Below, one piece after another: positions 21,801-32,605 of a stretch of DNA of 64,000 bases. Each line of letters opens with the position of its first letter. The first letter of the stretch is position 1. A model generated the notes under the pieces. The model worked only from the letters and a program-made list of their open reading frames with translations. It had not been told where the DNA came from and ran no database searches. Source of the stretch: Mikania micrantha (lineage: Eukaryota > Streptophyta > Magnoliopsida > Asterales > Asteraceae); the NCBI GenBank assembly GCA_009363875.1, contig CM018682.1:66734031-66798030 (forward strand), given 5' to 3'. Position numbers and translations under genes: made by a program.

Positions 21801-23415
21801 ACAGCATATTCTCAATCAGAAGGAGCTTAATATGAGACAACAGAGATGGGTTGAACTGTTGAACGATTATGACTGTGAAATTAGCTACCACCCTGGTAAA
21901 GCGAATGTAGTAGCAGATGCGCTTAGTCGCAAGAGTCAAGTTCAGATCCATAGTGTCCGAGTGCACTCTAGTCTCCGTAATGATGTTCTCACGGGCCAAC
22001 AACACTCATTAGCTCAAGATGACTTGAAAAATGAGATGTCTTGCGGGGCTGAAATTTTATTGGAAACTAAAGATGATGGATTAATGTTTTATTTGAATCG
22101 GTTGTGGATACCGAACAGGGGTGATCTTAGAATGATGATTATGAATGAAGCTCATAAGTCTCGATACTCAATCCATCCGGGTTCAGATAAAATGTATCAA
22201 GACCTTACGGACTTGTACTGGTGGCCTGGAATGAAGAAGGATATTGCTGAGTATGTGTCTAAGTGCCTTAACTGCGCCAAAGTCAAGGCATAACATCAGC
22301 GACCTTCGGGATTGTTATTACAACCAGAGATAGCGATGTGGAAGTGGGAGAATATCTCCATGGATTTTATTACTAAACTTCCACGAACCACTAACGGTAA
22401 AGATAGCATTTGAGTAATTGTTGATAGATTAACCAAGTCGGCTCACTTCTTACCGATACGCGAAACGTACCCTGTGTGGAAGTTAGCGCGTATCTACGTT
22501 GATGAGATCATTAGCCGACATGGTATTTCCTTAAGTATAATATCGGATCGTGATGCTCGTTTTACGGCACGATTTTGGGAATCACTTCACGAAGCCTTTG
22601 GAACAAGACTGGATCTCAGCACTGCCTATCATCCTCAAACGGATGGACAGACGGAGCGAACGATTCAAACATTGGAAGACATGTTGAGGGCTTGTGTCAT
22701 CGACTTCAGTGGCAATTGGGATAGCCATTTACCGTTGGTTGAGTTCTCGTATAACAACAGTTATCACGCGAGCATTGGTATGGCACCGTTTGAAGCTCTT
22801 TATGGCAGGAAATGTCGGTCGCCAATTTGTTGGACCGAGGTCGGCGAATCGCAGATCACTGGTCCCGAGATTATTCAGGAAACAACTGACAAGATCCGCC
22901 AGATCCGTGAAAATCTGTTAGCTGCACGTAGTCGACAGGAAAGCTACGCGGATAAAAGACGAAAACCTTTAGAGTTCGAAGTTGACGACATGGTATTACT
23001 CAAAGTATCGCCTTGGAAAGGCGTTGTGTGATTCGGGAAGAAGGGTAAACTTGCCCCACGTTATGTAGGCCCTTTTAAGATTCTTGAAAGAATCGGGAAG
23101 GTTGCCTACAAATTGGAACTTCCTCCTGAACTTAGTAACGTGCACCCAACGTTTCACGTGTCCAATCTAAGAAAGTGCTTAGCTGATCAGGATCTTCAGG
23201 TACCACTCGATGACATTCGCATCGATGATACCATGCACTTTATTGAAAGACCAGTGGAAATAATGGATCGTGAGGTTAAGAAACTCAAACGCAGTAGCAT
23301 TCCAATTGTCAAAGTACGTTGGGAATCGAAGCGGGGTCCAGAATTCACCTGGGAACGGGAAGATCAGATGAAGCTTAAGTACCCACATTTATTTACTATG
23401 GTCACTCCAAGTTGA
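18853..23415 (+). pseudogene. Gag-Pol polyprotein of young Tekay element, three nonsense codons
   Basis: One continuous 1520-codon frame from ATG 18853 to TGA 23415, with in-frame stops at 22291, 22411 and 23029 and no frameshift. Order by residue: retrotransposon gag (about 60-250, LTWWNGEK, FCPRSEMRKLE, EKYIGGLPM); CCHC knuckles 322-335 and 375-388; protease DSGA from 434; RT with FIDD 768-771; RNase H with D917 and E954 but Tyr979 in the TDHKSL motif where the catalytic Asp belongs; integrase HHCC (1100-1146) and DD35E core (MDFITK, SDRDAR, QTER with 35 residues between Asp and Glu); chromodomain-like tail (KVRWESKRGPEFTWERED, KYPHLF). The start is supported by its position after the leader and similarity to the other gag starts. 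The stops cut off the integrase core and tail, so it cannot move itself. Confidence 0.95.
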
Positions 23416-23440
23416 ATTGCGGGACGAAATTCCTTTAACT

Positions 23441-23449
23441 AGGGGAGAC
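23441..23449 (+). promoter_or_regulatory. Polypurine tract of young Tekay element
   Basis: AGGGGAGAC directly abuts the 3' LTR start TGTAACA, the expected place of the plus-strand DNA primer. Confidence 0.85.
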
Positions 23450-23733
23450 TGTAACATCACTGTACTTCCGGTCGTCCGTACATCCGTACGATTGTACTGT
23501 TACGACCTGAGATTTTGTAATTATTAATATTGACACATTATTTGATGATTATCACTGTTACTGGTATACATGTTTAGAACATATTATACGCGTAAGCCAT
23601 GGGAAGTTTAGTTGTAACTCAACTAAACAGAACCAGAGTTTATCGCAATTATATTGTTGATGATTATGGATTTGGTTTGGAAATGGAAAGGGGATTTAAT
23701 TTGGTTGTTGTTTGGTTACTAAACATAGTCAAG

Positions 23734-23846
23734 GACACATGGTCATGGTTTATCGAAATAGCGGTGGGACGGTGGCTAGGGCAGTTGCGACTGACCCTTA
23801 CATATGCCCTATACATATGCATATTTCGGTCTATCATGGATGTGTC
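23734..23846 (+). repeat. Structured motif copy in 3' LTR
   Basis: The LTR twin of 13903-14015, same stem and loop. In the 3' LTR it would be transcribed near the end of the element's RNA only if transcripts extend into U3, as they do in LTR retrotransposons before R. Confidence 0.75.
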
Positions 23847-24859
23847 AGTGACTAGGGTTTAGTGGGTTGTGGATTGGGAATTATAATATTCAAGATAATT
23901 AAATAATGGAAGTGTAACTGGAATCAATTACGCGATGGTAAGCTTACGGACGTCATTTAAACGCGAATATTAATTCAGGAAAGGTTAACCTAAAAAATGT
24001 ATGCGTGCGGGTGACGTTTCACATGAATATAATTATTAGGAATAATATTCTGAAACGATATTCCATAAATAGTAAATCGAAATCGAAATACGATACGAGC
24101 GTTGGATTCGCAAAGGTGACGATCTTTACAAATACGTACGCGAGTAACGCCTTTCGACGAGATAATTAAATAATATCAAATGATATTAAATTAATAAATG
24201 AAAACTTAAAATGTTTATTAGGAATCACGACCTAAAACAAAAACCGAATAAATTAATTTATTTAAATAATTGATGTAACGAAAATAAACGGATATAATTC
24301 ATTTGAACGATTCTATTTAAAAATTCATTTTTATTATAACAAAATATGACTAGTTAAATACTTATTTGTTTTAAATGTAATTACGATAAAAACCGAGCAT
24401 AACCGATCATTTACTTATTTTATCGCGATAAAAACGAGATCGGACACACGGGAAAGACACACAATATATGGAAGAAGTCTTCCACCATTTCCCTCACTTT
24501 CACCATTTCATTCTCTCTCTAACTTCACAAAAAACGCCACCACTTTCTCTCTCTAACTTCTCACTAAGATATCTCTCTCGTTTCTCGACGGAATCACGAG
24601 ATCTTGGCGCCCACGCGTTCGTGTGATCGAGGGGATCAAGACCATATGAAGAAACCTTGATTTTGAGCGACGATTCGAGATAAATCTGAGATTTTAATCA
24701 TGGTTTTGGTTGTATATTTCGAACTATATAACTTGTGGATGCTTTAATCGAATTAAACACTTAGAATCACTTAGTTAAACGTTAGTGGAGCATGTGAAAA
24801 CCCTAGAAACCGGTCTGTTGCTGGATCGATGCAAGGATGAACAGCGCGGGGCTGTTGGT

Positions 24860-25480
24860 TCGCGAATCCCAGGGCCGAACCATGCGCCACCCTTAGCCGA
24901 ACCTTGTTCCAGCCACACCCCTTAGGAACGAACCTTTTTGAGCGGGAATCTACTTTGGCCGAACCTTTGAGGGCTAGGCGAACCTGGCTTTTGTGGCGAA
25001 CCCTTTTCAGTTGCATCAGCCCTCAACTGGCCGAACCTTATTCTTTCTTGGACGAACCAGCTGCATGAAGCCGAACCTTACCCCGTGGCCGAACCCTAAG
25101 GTGGCGAACCTTAGGAACACCGAACCTCTCCTCTTTGGTCGAACCTTTCATGCCACGAACCTAACCATGCAGCCTAATCAGCCGAGCCCTTTAGTCTGCA
25201 TATCATTACGTGGAGCGAACCTTGGCCGAACCCTAGGATGGCCAAGATGATAGCCGAACCTACGGGCCATTCTTGATGTAGCCGAAGCTTCCCAATAAAC
25301 GAACCTGTAAGGTACGCATGGAGAACCTTCATGGGTCGCGAACCAGAGGGTTACCGAACCTAAAGATTCGCTGAAAAGGGAGATACACGAACCTCTGCTG
25401 GGCGAAGCTCTATCCTGCGAACCTTAAACAAGTTAGCCGAACCTAGACTGTATTTGGGTCTAAGGTTCGCTGGTCCATGG
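24860..25480 (+). repeat. CCGAACCT-rich array in 3' LTR
   Basis: Twin of 15020-15640 with a few changes in the motif copies, for example GCCGAGCCC for GCCGAACCC near 25182 and GAGAACC for GCGAACC near 25320. Confidence 0.85.
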
Positions 25481-26000
25481 TTAGGAAAATATAAGAACCT
25501 CTTAAACTAAGATTTAGGTTAAACAAGGATCAAGATTATCCATAAATATACATACAATTATGTATGCATGGGTGTTCAAAAGACTACCAATTTTCATAAT
25601 AAATATAGATGCTAAACTATGGGATTATATAACTTGAATATGAAAATGAATAACCCAAGAGTAAAATTCTTTAATTTTAGGTTTGATAACATAAAGCATG
25701 GTAGCTACTTTGAACAAAACATGTGTGTATAGATGAGTGTATAACTAAAAACGATTATTTTTTATAGTGTGACCATCTATAATGATAAATTGTAAGAGTT
25801 CAAATTTAGTTTATCACCATTATATAGACAAACTAACAAGTGTAATTTATAAATAAATGGTGATTAATTATAAAGTATTAGTGGGGTCATTTTAACTTAG
25901 ATGAAATAAACTAAGTTAATGACACAATGATTAATTAGAAGTAAACAAGTATGGATTTTAAATCGTGATAAAACACTTAAACTCATCAACACAAATACAC

Positions 26001-26088
26001 TATAAATACAGGTTATTGAGTTGCTTTTGAGTTATCTACGCGAGCGCGCATATTACAGGAACACTGAATCTAAGGAATTCAGGTGAGT
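26001..26088 (+). promoter_or_regulatory. TATA box and donor-like site of 3' LTR
   Basis: TATAAATA at 26001-26008 and CAG|GTGAGT with GT at 26083-26084. Transcription from here would run out into the outer element antisense to its gag. Confidence 0.55.
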
Positions 26089-26240
26089 TCTCATAACCTC
26101 CCTTTCTTTTAAACTGTTTAGTTTTAAAAACTCGGAGGTGAAACATGTATACCAAATTCAAGTATTATTTTGATAACACAAGGATAATACCTGTTTATCA
26201 ACATGATATTTATATTATGGAATTACATTGATCATTAAAA

Positions 26241-26507
26241 CTCCGTGTGGCATTGCTGATGACCTCGGTTATACGCAATGATCACATGTATTGTCACGTG
26301 GGTTGCCACATCCGTGTAAAGATTGTATTGACCTTGGTCAATAACAAAGATTACATGTATAGCCACTTGGATTATCATAACTCCGTGAAACAATGCCTTT
26401 GACCTTGGTTAATTACATTGGTTTCATGTATTGTCACGTGGATAGCTTCCACTCTATGGATCATGTTTTTAACTTATGTTAATTACATAATGACCATGTA
26501 TAGTCAC
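26241..26507 (+). repeat. Four degenerate 70-bp tandem repeats in U5 of 3' LTR
   Basis: Twin of 16410-16676, with the same four units and the same two CACGTG-containing units. Confidence 0.75.
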
Positions 26508-27149
26508 AGATAATATTTGAGAATATTGATGTTGAGATTGACTGAATGGTTATGTGGTTGATTATCTATTATTGACTATGATTATCTATGATTGACTATG
26601 ACTGATTGGATATGTGATTATGTGTTTGTGTATGTGTTTGATTGTTGACTTTGGAGATTGGTTGGATTATCTCATACAGGTATTCTGGGGGATTTTCTCA
26701 GAAAATCATAAGCATTTGTACTCGTTTTATCTAAACCTTTTATAAAACCATTTTTAAACTTAAATTTTTAAGTTCATTTTATAAAACCTTTTAAGTATAA
26801 AAACTTATGATTACTCACCAACTACTTAGTAGTTGACACTTGATTTTCCTACATGTTTCAGGTAATGAAGCAAAGTAGGTTGAGGATGAAGAACTCAAAC
26901 TTTTGGACGTCATCATATAGGATCTTAGACTTAGCTAATTAACTGAAATTCTGGCGAATTGAATTTAGTTAGATAGCTAATTCTTTTTGTAATTGATGTA
27001 ACTATTTCATGATGAACATGATTTTTGTGTAATTAATTTGGTTGATTGAATGTTATATGATGATTTGATTTAGATGCCCACGAGCTTTTGAACAATCTAC
27101 ACATCCCTCGTGGCATCCCGAAGTTTCCGCCATCGGTCGGGGTGTTACA

Positions 27150-27283
27150 TGAAGCATGTTCACTTCCGGATTAACACGTGGATCCGGATTTGATTCTATG
27201 TTCACAGGTGGGACTTGTTCCGGTTCAGGGTTAGCATTATTCCTGCCAGCTTTCTTGGCTGGTCGACCTCGTTTTGGAGCCAT
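27150..27283 (-). pseudogene. Gag start of outer Tekay element (N-terminal piece)
   Basis: Start codon 27283-27281, then APKRGRPAKKAGRNN, a basic stretch rich in Lys and Arg, and PVNIESNPDPRVNPEVNML, ending at the right edge of the nested element. The frame continues at 13608 once the 5-bp target duplication is taken into account. On the minus strand the ATG is preceded by GAGCAGAACG, so an AG lies five bases upstream. The four in-frame codons before the ATG (MSRT) lie in the leader. Confidence 0.85.
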
Positions 27284-27480
27284 CGTTCTGCTCACATGCA
27301 GACAAACTCCGGTTAGTTCAAGAATAATAAAAATTATAACCCTTGTTCAATCACATTAGTTCAACCACATTCAGTCATACTGAACATTCATGTTGAAATG
27401 TGGTTAAAAGAAAATATAGTATTACTACATTGATATAGTTCAGACATGTTTTCAGTACACAAAGATCACACAATTGTTCG
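27284..27480 (-). other. Remaining leader of outer Tekay element
   Basis: About 200 bp of leader upstream of gag. No PBS is found at its distal end; at 27481 the sequence changes abruptly to a copy of the flanking older LTR. No gene seen. Confidence 0.6.
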
Positions 27481-27672
27481 TAGTTGGTGAGTTCACACAC
27501 TAAGTTTGAATACTAAGTATAAAAATATGCAAAATATAGCCTAACTAGAATATGTATCAAAAGCATAGCATACATACAAGTTTGAATAATGAAACAAATA
27601 CATGAATAACAATACCTTGTGTGCAAACAAGTATCCTTACACAATAATTCAAGTATAAATATACAATATTCT
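27481..27672 (-). repeat. Duplicated piece of the flanking old LTR inside the outer element
   Basis: 27481-27666 matches 6527-6712 with few changes, and 27667-27672 matches 7288-7293 including ATTCT next to the LTR. Relative to the left flank 575 bp (6713-7287) are missing, with ACAA microhomology at both ends. So the right LTR has the older LTR plus ATTCT on its inner side as well as ATTCT on its outer side. Confidence 0.85.
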
Positions 27673-29747
27673 TGTCACACCCCCACCTCTCGTCACCTGA
27701 GATGATGTCATTCGTCACTCTGAGATAGTTGCGGAAGCATAGTGGTGATGTCTCAGAGATGAGGTGTGTCTTACTTGATCCGATATCATAGCACACAGAT
27801 TAACTTAAAGTAAATATATTACAAGGATCGTTATTACAATCAACAGTACAGTTTACAACTAAGTTTATTACATGACTAACTTATTTAATTACAAGCGTTT
27901 AGAGTGTTGCCTCACCCGGTGGGTCACTGTCTCCCTGCAAAAATGTTTAGATTTAAAACATTAGCACAAAGCTGGTGAGTTTGTCAAGTTCATGTTCAAC
28001 AATTTGATACGCAATACCAGTTCTCACAAAGTTCAGTTCTAGAAAACCATGGGACCCGTATCTATTTCCTTTCGGACTGTTCTGTTCTGTTCTATAAAGA
28101 TACTACCCGTCGGTACATATCTTGGTGCCTGATTGTCTTAATGTCTATCACTACATTAAGGAGTTCTGGAAACAAATAACAAACATTTACACCAAGAGGA
28201 GCTGCAAGCTCCCGACAAATGGGTTGTCAGCCGATAGTACTATCATTGTTTTCTGTTCGGCCCCACATGGGTTCACTAGATACAGTTCAAGAAATGACGA
28301 CTTATACGTTCTGTGATATGGTTCTGTTCTATAGGCAAAATCCCATGAAATCCACAAGTTCTCAACAATCACATGAAATCACACAGATAACAGTGATACA
28401 TATCATATGTTCAAGAAAAGTTCCACAGTAAGACCCCGTTGTTTATAAAACATTAAAAAGAAAAGGGGTTGTACGAAACTTATCTGAAGTCTCAAGATAA
28501 TAAGATCACTCGCAGACTGGTGATAATAGTGTAGGTCTGCATTAATTTATGTTTAATGAGTTATTTATGTTCTAACTTACTGATTAGATCTTTCTGAACG
28601 TTCAATGTCAAAGACATTGCTTTGAAAGTCATCAAACCGATATTAAGTATTTAATTAGTTAATTTAATGTTATATCATACAATGTATGATAATGTAGGAA
28701 CCTACACTTAATTAGGTTCCTAGTACAAGGATGACATATGTGATTAACCAGATTAATCTTGGATTAACCAAATAGTTAATGTTGTTGATTATAATGCTAA
28801 AACAGTTTCTAGACAGATTAATGGCTTAGGAATGATCAATCCTTGTTATTGATTACCCAAATGTCATGAAGTATCACAATGTAGCATTAGAATAGGTTTA
28901 ATAACCATGTTTAACATACTAATCTGACTATTATCATAACATCAGATAATCGTTCCAATGAGTATGTTAATGATTGTGATTAGTTTGAAGCACTTGGATT
29001 TAACCTTGCATTTCAAAGATTAACCAAACTAATCACCTACGTTGTCACAATTAAATGGTTTAAACCATTATAATCATGGGTATGATTTCATGCAAACCGG
29101 GCATTACAACGGATCAAAACAAGGATTTACCCGTTAAAACATCGTGTTCTTCGTTTATAATCAATCCTAGCCATCATCTAGGCAATAATCAACAACCCTA
29201 ACTATATGATTACGTTCAAAATCAAGATCTAATCAATCATTATCAAGCTAGAAGGTTAAAACGAACCGTTACCTAATCTGACGGATTTCTGCGCGTAGAA
29301 CAACGATAAGGGCTTGTAGATTCGTTCCTTGGGATGATCTGAACGTTTAGAAGCCTTTGAAATAGAGTTTAGATGCTAAAAATGTGTTTAGGTGCGTCTG
29401 GAAGTGAAGCAAGGTCGAGTAGAAGAAGAAAATATGATCTTCTGGATGAATTCTGGCCTTTAAACTCGTCCACCGCCTCAAACCACGCCTGGCGCCCCGC
29501 CCCAGCTGGGCGTGTGGCCCCAGGCGTACCGCCCCAGCCTCTATTTCGTCCAACTTTTGATTTTTTCTTCGTTTCGCGATTACGGACAATCCGTAACTCC
29601 GTTTCGCGCACGGTTTTCGCCCACGTTCACCATTTTTCGCATACTATCAACCTGTAATAATTACAATAGCTAAATCAATGTGGATTTCTAGAACGAACAC
29701 ATGTGCTCATGCCATCGATGACGTAATTCTCAACTGGAATTGTCACA
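27673..29747 (-). mobile_element. Right LTR of outer Tekay element (2075 bp)
   Basis: Homologous to 7294-8963, 405 bp longer because of 28615-29019. Bordered on both sides by ATTCT, which makes it look like a solo LTR joined to the internal region by recombination. Its donor-like site is changed (CAG|ATAAGT on the minus strand near 28485). Confidence 0.9.
28615..29019 (-). other. 405-bp segment present in only one LTR of the pair
   Basis: Bounded by TCAAAGA at 28608-28614 and 29013-29019; the left LTR has a single TCAAAGA at the matching place. No terminal inverted repeats. An inner inverted repeat TAGGAACCTA/TAGGTTCCTA lies near 28704-28731. Deletion between the 7-bp repeats in the left LTR is simpler than insertion here. 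Confidence 0.7.
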
Positions 29748-31053
29748 ATTCTTATAATAAATAAAATAGAATATGTAATATTCATTTCATTTATAATATT
29801 GTAATTGAATTTCTATGTATGCTTATTAAGATAAATTTTTTCCATCCATTTAATCATTTATTTGTATTTGAAAGTTTATACATTTGAATTAAGAGGTTTA
29901 CTTGTTAAGAATCATTATAAAATGCTCTTTGATCTTTTAAAGATTTTACCATAAATCGTTTTAATTATCTTGAACTCAAGTTTTAAAACTTATTTTTATT
30001 TTAATTCTTGAAAATATTCTTAAACTTTTTGCTAATTAAAATCATTGAAATATGTTTTTGGTAAACACATTTGAATGTGATGAAATAATTTAACTTAATT
30101 TATTTCAAAAATCTTAACAGAATGTGTTTAAACTATTTTTATTTTTATTTTATTTTTATTTTGTAAATCCTTTATTATAGTTTTAATTCAATTTAAATAA
30201 AAGAGATTAATTTTATCTAAAATCTTCTAACTTAAATTCAAAAGTAAGTTTAAAATGCACTGTTTTTGTAGGATTTTAAACATGTAATAGAATTATTTTA
30301 AATCAATTAATATGTTTATTAAATTAGCTTTTATCAGAAACCTAATTAAAAATCTGGTCAACAATTAAGTTGGGTTTGACAAGAATGTGTAAAAATAATG
30401 TTTAAGATTTTTTAATATAATTTTTGTAGAAAAAACTGGGATGAAATGGATGGAAAATGGAAAAAAACAGACTAGGCATGGGCTAAAGGGGCTCGAACCC
30501 TTGCCTCTCCTCCCTCAGTCGGCGGCATTTACCGTTTGGGCTGGGGGGTTTTGCTTTGAAAGGTTTGGTTCTGATTTATTCTTATACAAGCTTCCTAATT
30601 GAACTCAAAAACCAATGAACCCTAGTTTGTTATTGGTTTGAATCCGTTTGATTTGGGGATTAGAGCTTTTAATCCCCCGTGAATGACGAGTAGTTTGATA
30701 TATAAATCACCGATCCAGAGATCATGTGAGCGCTTTCTTATGGTCCAAACTCGTTCGAAATTATCAAAGGAAGAATATGTGATCGATTGATTGAGCTTTT
30801 ATATGCGTTTAAGTTGAATTGTATTTTTAGTTTGAACAGTTAAGTTTAGAATGTTATTAAACGCATGATTTCGTATTAAATGGATAAATTGCTGATTGAA
30901 AAGATTAAACACGCTCAAATCCTTGCTATATGTGGAATCAGTGAGTTGGAATGAGCTGGAATCGAATGAGAACGAAGATCGGGTTGAGATCAGGTCCGGT
31001 TGGGTATCCAGATGGTAACTGGGTAAAGGGAATGGGACTTTGGGATTATTACA
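29748..31053 (-). mobile_element. 5' LTR of old Tekay element, part 2 (5' end of LTR)
   Basis: Continues the LTR interrupted at 7293. On the minus strand the LTR would start TGTAATAATCCCAAAGTCCC at 31053, a common start for plant gypsy LTRs, giving an LTR of about 2.37 kb. It is AT-rich, with no coding content. The outer boundary is inferred from that terminal sequence because the partner LTR is not in the window. Confidence 0.6.
30488..30543 (-). other. tRNA-like A/B-box pair
   Basis: On the minus strand CAGCCCAAACGG (similar to an A box) is followed about 43 nt later by GGGTTCGAGCCCC (a good B box). No cloverleaf with an acceptor stem and CCA end is seen, so this is not called a tRNA gene; it could be a tRNA-derived SINE head or chance. 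Confidence 0.3.
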
Positions 31054-31669
31054 GGTTTGGTCCTTCTTGATTCCACCTTGTTTTAGTTTTTAAACAAACA
31101 TTTTCCTTCTCACAAGTTTAGTTTCATTAAATGTCATTTTTAGATTTTTTTTAAAATTAAATAATTTGTATGAGACATAAAAATTTTTATAAAAACCTTT
31201 ATATTAATTTAATGTCTTATTATTATTATTACTACTACTACTATTACTATTATTATGTATATACATATTATTTATGTATATATATTTTATTACTTTTAAA
31301 ATAGGTTATTTACTAATAAAATGTTTTTATTTTATTATAATCTATTATGACTTTTTAAACTTCAAAAATTATAATTATTTTATAAAAATGAAATTTATAG
31401 AAGCTTAGATTATGTATTGTGTTATTATTATTAGTATTGCTTTATCAATGAAGTAAACATTTAGTTAAATATAATTCCATAGATTAAATGTTCAAGGAAT
31501 ATCCCAAGCTTTTATTTATTTTGAATTGAACATGATTACAAGACTTGCAAGAAAATTGAGAATCGTAGGGATTACATAAGCTTGACCTATGTCATTACTA
31601 AAGCTAGAGTTAACTTTTCTAGACAAGAATACCCAGTCGCATCATCTATTAGGTTCTTACCTACATAAC
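31054..31669. other. AT-rich spacer, no gene seen
   Basis: Sequence between the inferred end of the old Tekay LTR and the Tat element. It holds a TTA/CTA trinucleotide run at about 31216-31255. No ORF or RNA gene can be supported. Confidence 0.5.
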
Positions 31670-32363
31670 TGTTTTGGGTAAAAATTAACAAGTATAATTT
31701 TTAGCAAAACCGAATTAGAAAAAGTGAGGTATTGTGTTTTACAATCAAATATATCAAGTATTTCGGATCTGTGATAAAAATATTGCTGAGGATCCCTGGT
31801 GATATTTCAGAACATGAAACAAAAAGATAGCCAAACACATGAGATTTAGATGAGGAAAAACCCTTAATCCCTTAGGATTGCCGGCATAAAAACCTCAGAA
31901 GGTGACAAATGTCACTCTGCCTAGTTTATTAATATGTAAACAATCAAATTACAAAGAAATAGCACAATATGATCGATGCTAGTGATGTTTGTATTCTCGT
32001 ATAACTTCTAAGTGTGTTGTGTGTCCCTAATATCGTTCAATGCCTCGGTATTTATACTAAAAATTTACAAGGAACGGTCATAATAGTCGTTGCGAATAAT
32101 CCGGGATCTTTCCATACGTGGATGGCTTGTTCAAATTAATGGCGTCAAATCCTCAATATTGTCGCAGTCCATGATCTTTTAGTTGGAATGTGTATTGACT
32201 CCTTCCGTGATTATAGCTTGGCAATCTGTTAACCTGTTTATCCTGAAATCTCGAAAATTAAATAAAGAATAAACAGAGATATTAGTCAGTTGTAAATATA
32301 TCCCTAAATGTCGTTAAATATCACTGATCCTGAAATATTCCGGGTGATTTTCACTACACAACA
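31670..32363 (-). mobile_element. 3' LTR of Tat-lineage element (694 bp)
   Basis: On the minus strand it runs TGTTGTGTAGTGAAAATC...TTTTTACCCAAAACA. Its terminal part matches the plus-oriented LTR remnant 3479-3839. It abuts the PPT at 32364. Confidence 0.8.
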
Positions 32364-32380
32364 ATTGCCCCCAATTTTTA
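32364..32380 (-). promoter_or_regulatory. Polypurine tract of Tat-lineage element
   Basis: On the minus strand TAAAAATTGGGGGCAAT directly precedes the LTR start TGTTGTG. Confidence 0.75.
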
Positions 32381-32605
32381 CAGTTAATGGATTACAGTTG
32401 TAAAAATTCAAATTTTAAATATTTGAAATGTATTAATGCCTTGATTGATCGAACGGTTACAATTGGGATAACAGTTATCAATGGTGGCAGTTTTTTGCAG
32501 ATATAATGATCACATGTCATATCTTTCAAGTCTCAATTCTCTCGATCATTTCTCCAATAAGTTCCCATTTCCTTGTTCTATTTTTTATTCTTTTTAGTTT
32601 ACAAA

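Larger units (their letters stand above)
13609..27149 (+). mobile_element. Young Tekay-lineage Ty3/gypsy element, complete structure
   Basis: A full-length LTR retrotransposon of 13.5 kb: 5' LTR 13609-17318, PBS 17321, leader to 18852, gag-pol 18853-23415, PPT 23441-23449, 3' LTR 23450-27149. Ends are TGTAACA...TGTTACA. It sits in the gag of the outer minus-strand element. The LTR pair is nearly identical wherever I compared it, so it is the youngest gypsy insertion here. Flanking 5-mers are GGAAC (left) and TGAAG (right), only three of five matching, although the interrupted gag frame is kept if one 5-bp copy is counted out. Three nonsense codons make it non-autonomous. Confidence 0.95.
23450..27149 (+). 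mobile_element. 3' LTR of young Tekay element (3700 bp)
   Basis: Matches 13609-17318 over its whole length with scattered substitutions and short indels, for example a short GTACATTC-type unit present only in the 5' LTR near 13640. Ends GGGGTGTTACA at 27149, followed by the outer element's gag start on the other strand. Confidence 0.95.
7294..29747 (-). mobile_element. Outer Tekay-type Ty3/gypsy element (minus), split by a younger insertion
   Basis: Two related LTRs (7294-8963 and 27673-29747) flank a minus-strand gag-pol read from 27283 down to 9027. The element interrupts an older LTR and is bordered by ATTCT at 7289-7293 and 29748-29752, a perfect 5-bp target duplication. Its gag is split by the plus-strand element 13609-27149; without that insertion it would be about 8.9 kb. 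The PBS and most of the leader are missing: from 27481 the sequence is a copy of the flanking older LTR, followed by another ATTCT and the right LTR. Confidence 0.85.

Noticed and set aside
27557..27796. 79-codon minus-strand ORF across the right LTR boundary
   Set aside because: It crosses the junction of the duplicated old LTR piece and the outer LTR and has no similarity to any element protein seen here.
30480..30550. tRNA gene
   Set aside because: A- and B-box-like sequences are present on the minus strand, but I cannot find matching acceptor and anticodon stems; listed only as a tRNA-like box pair.
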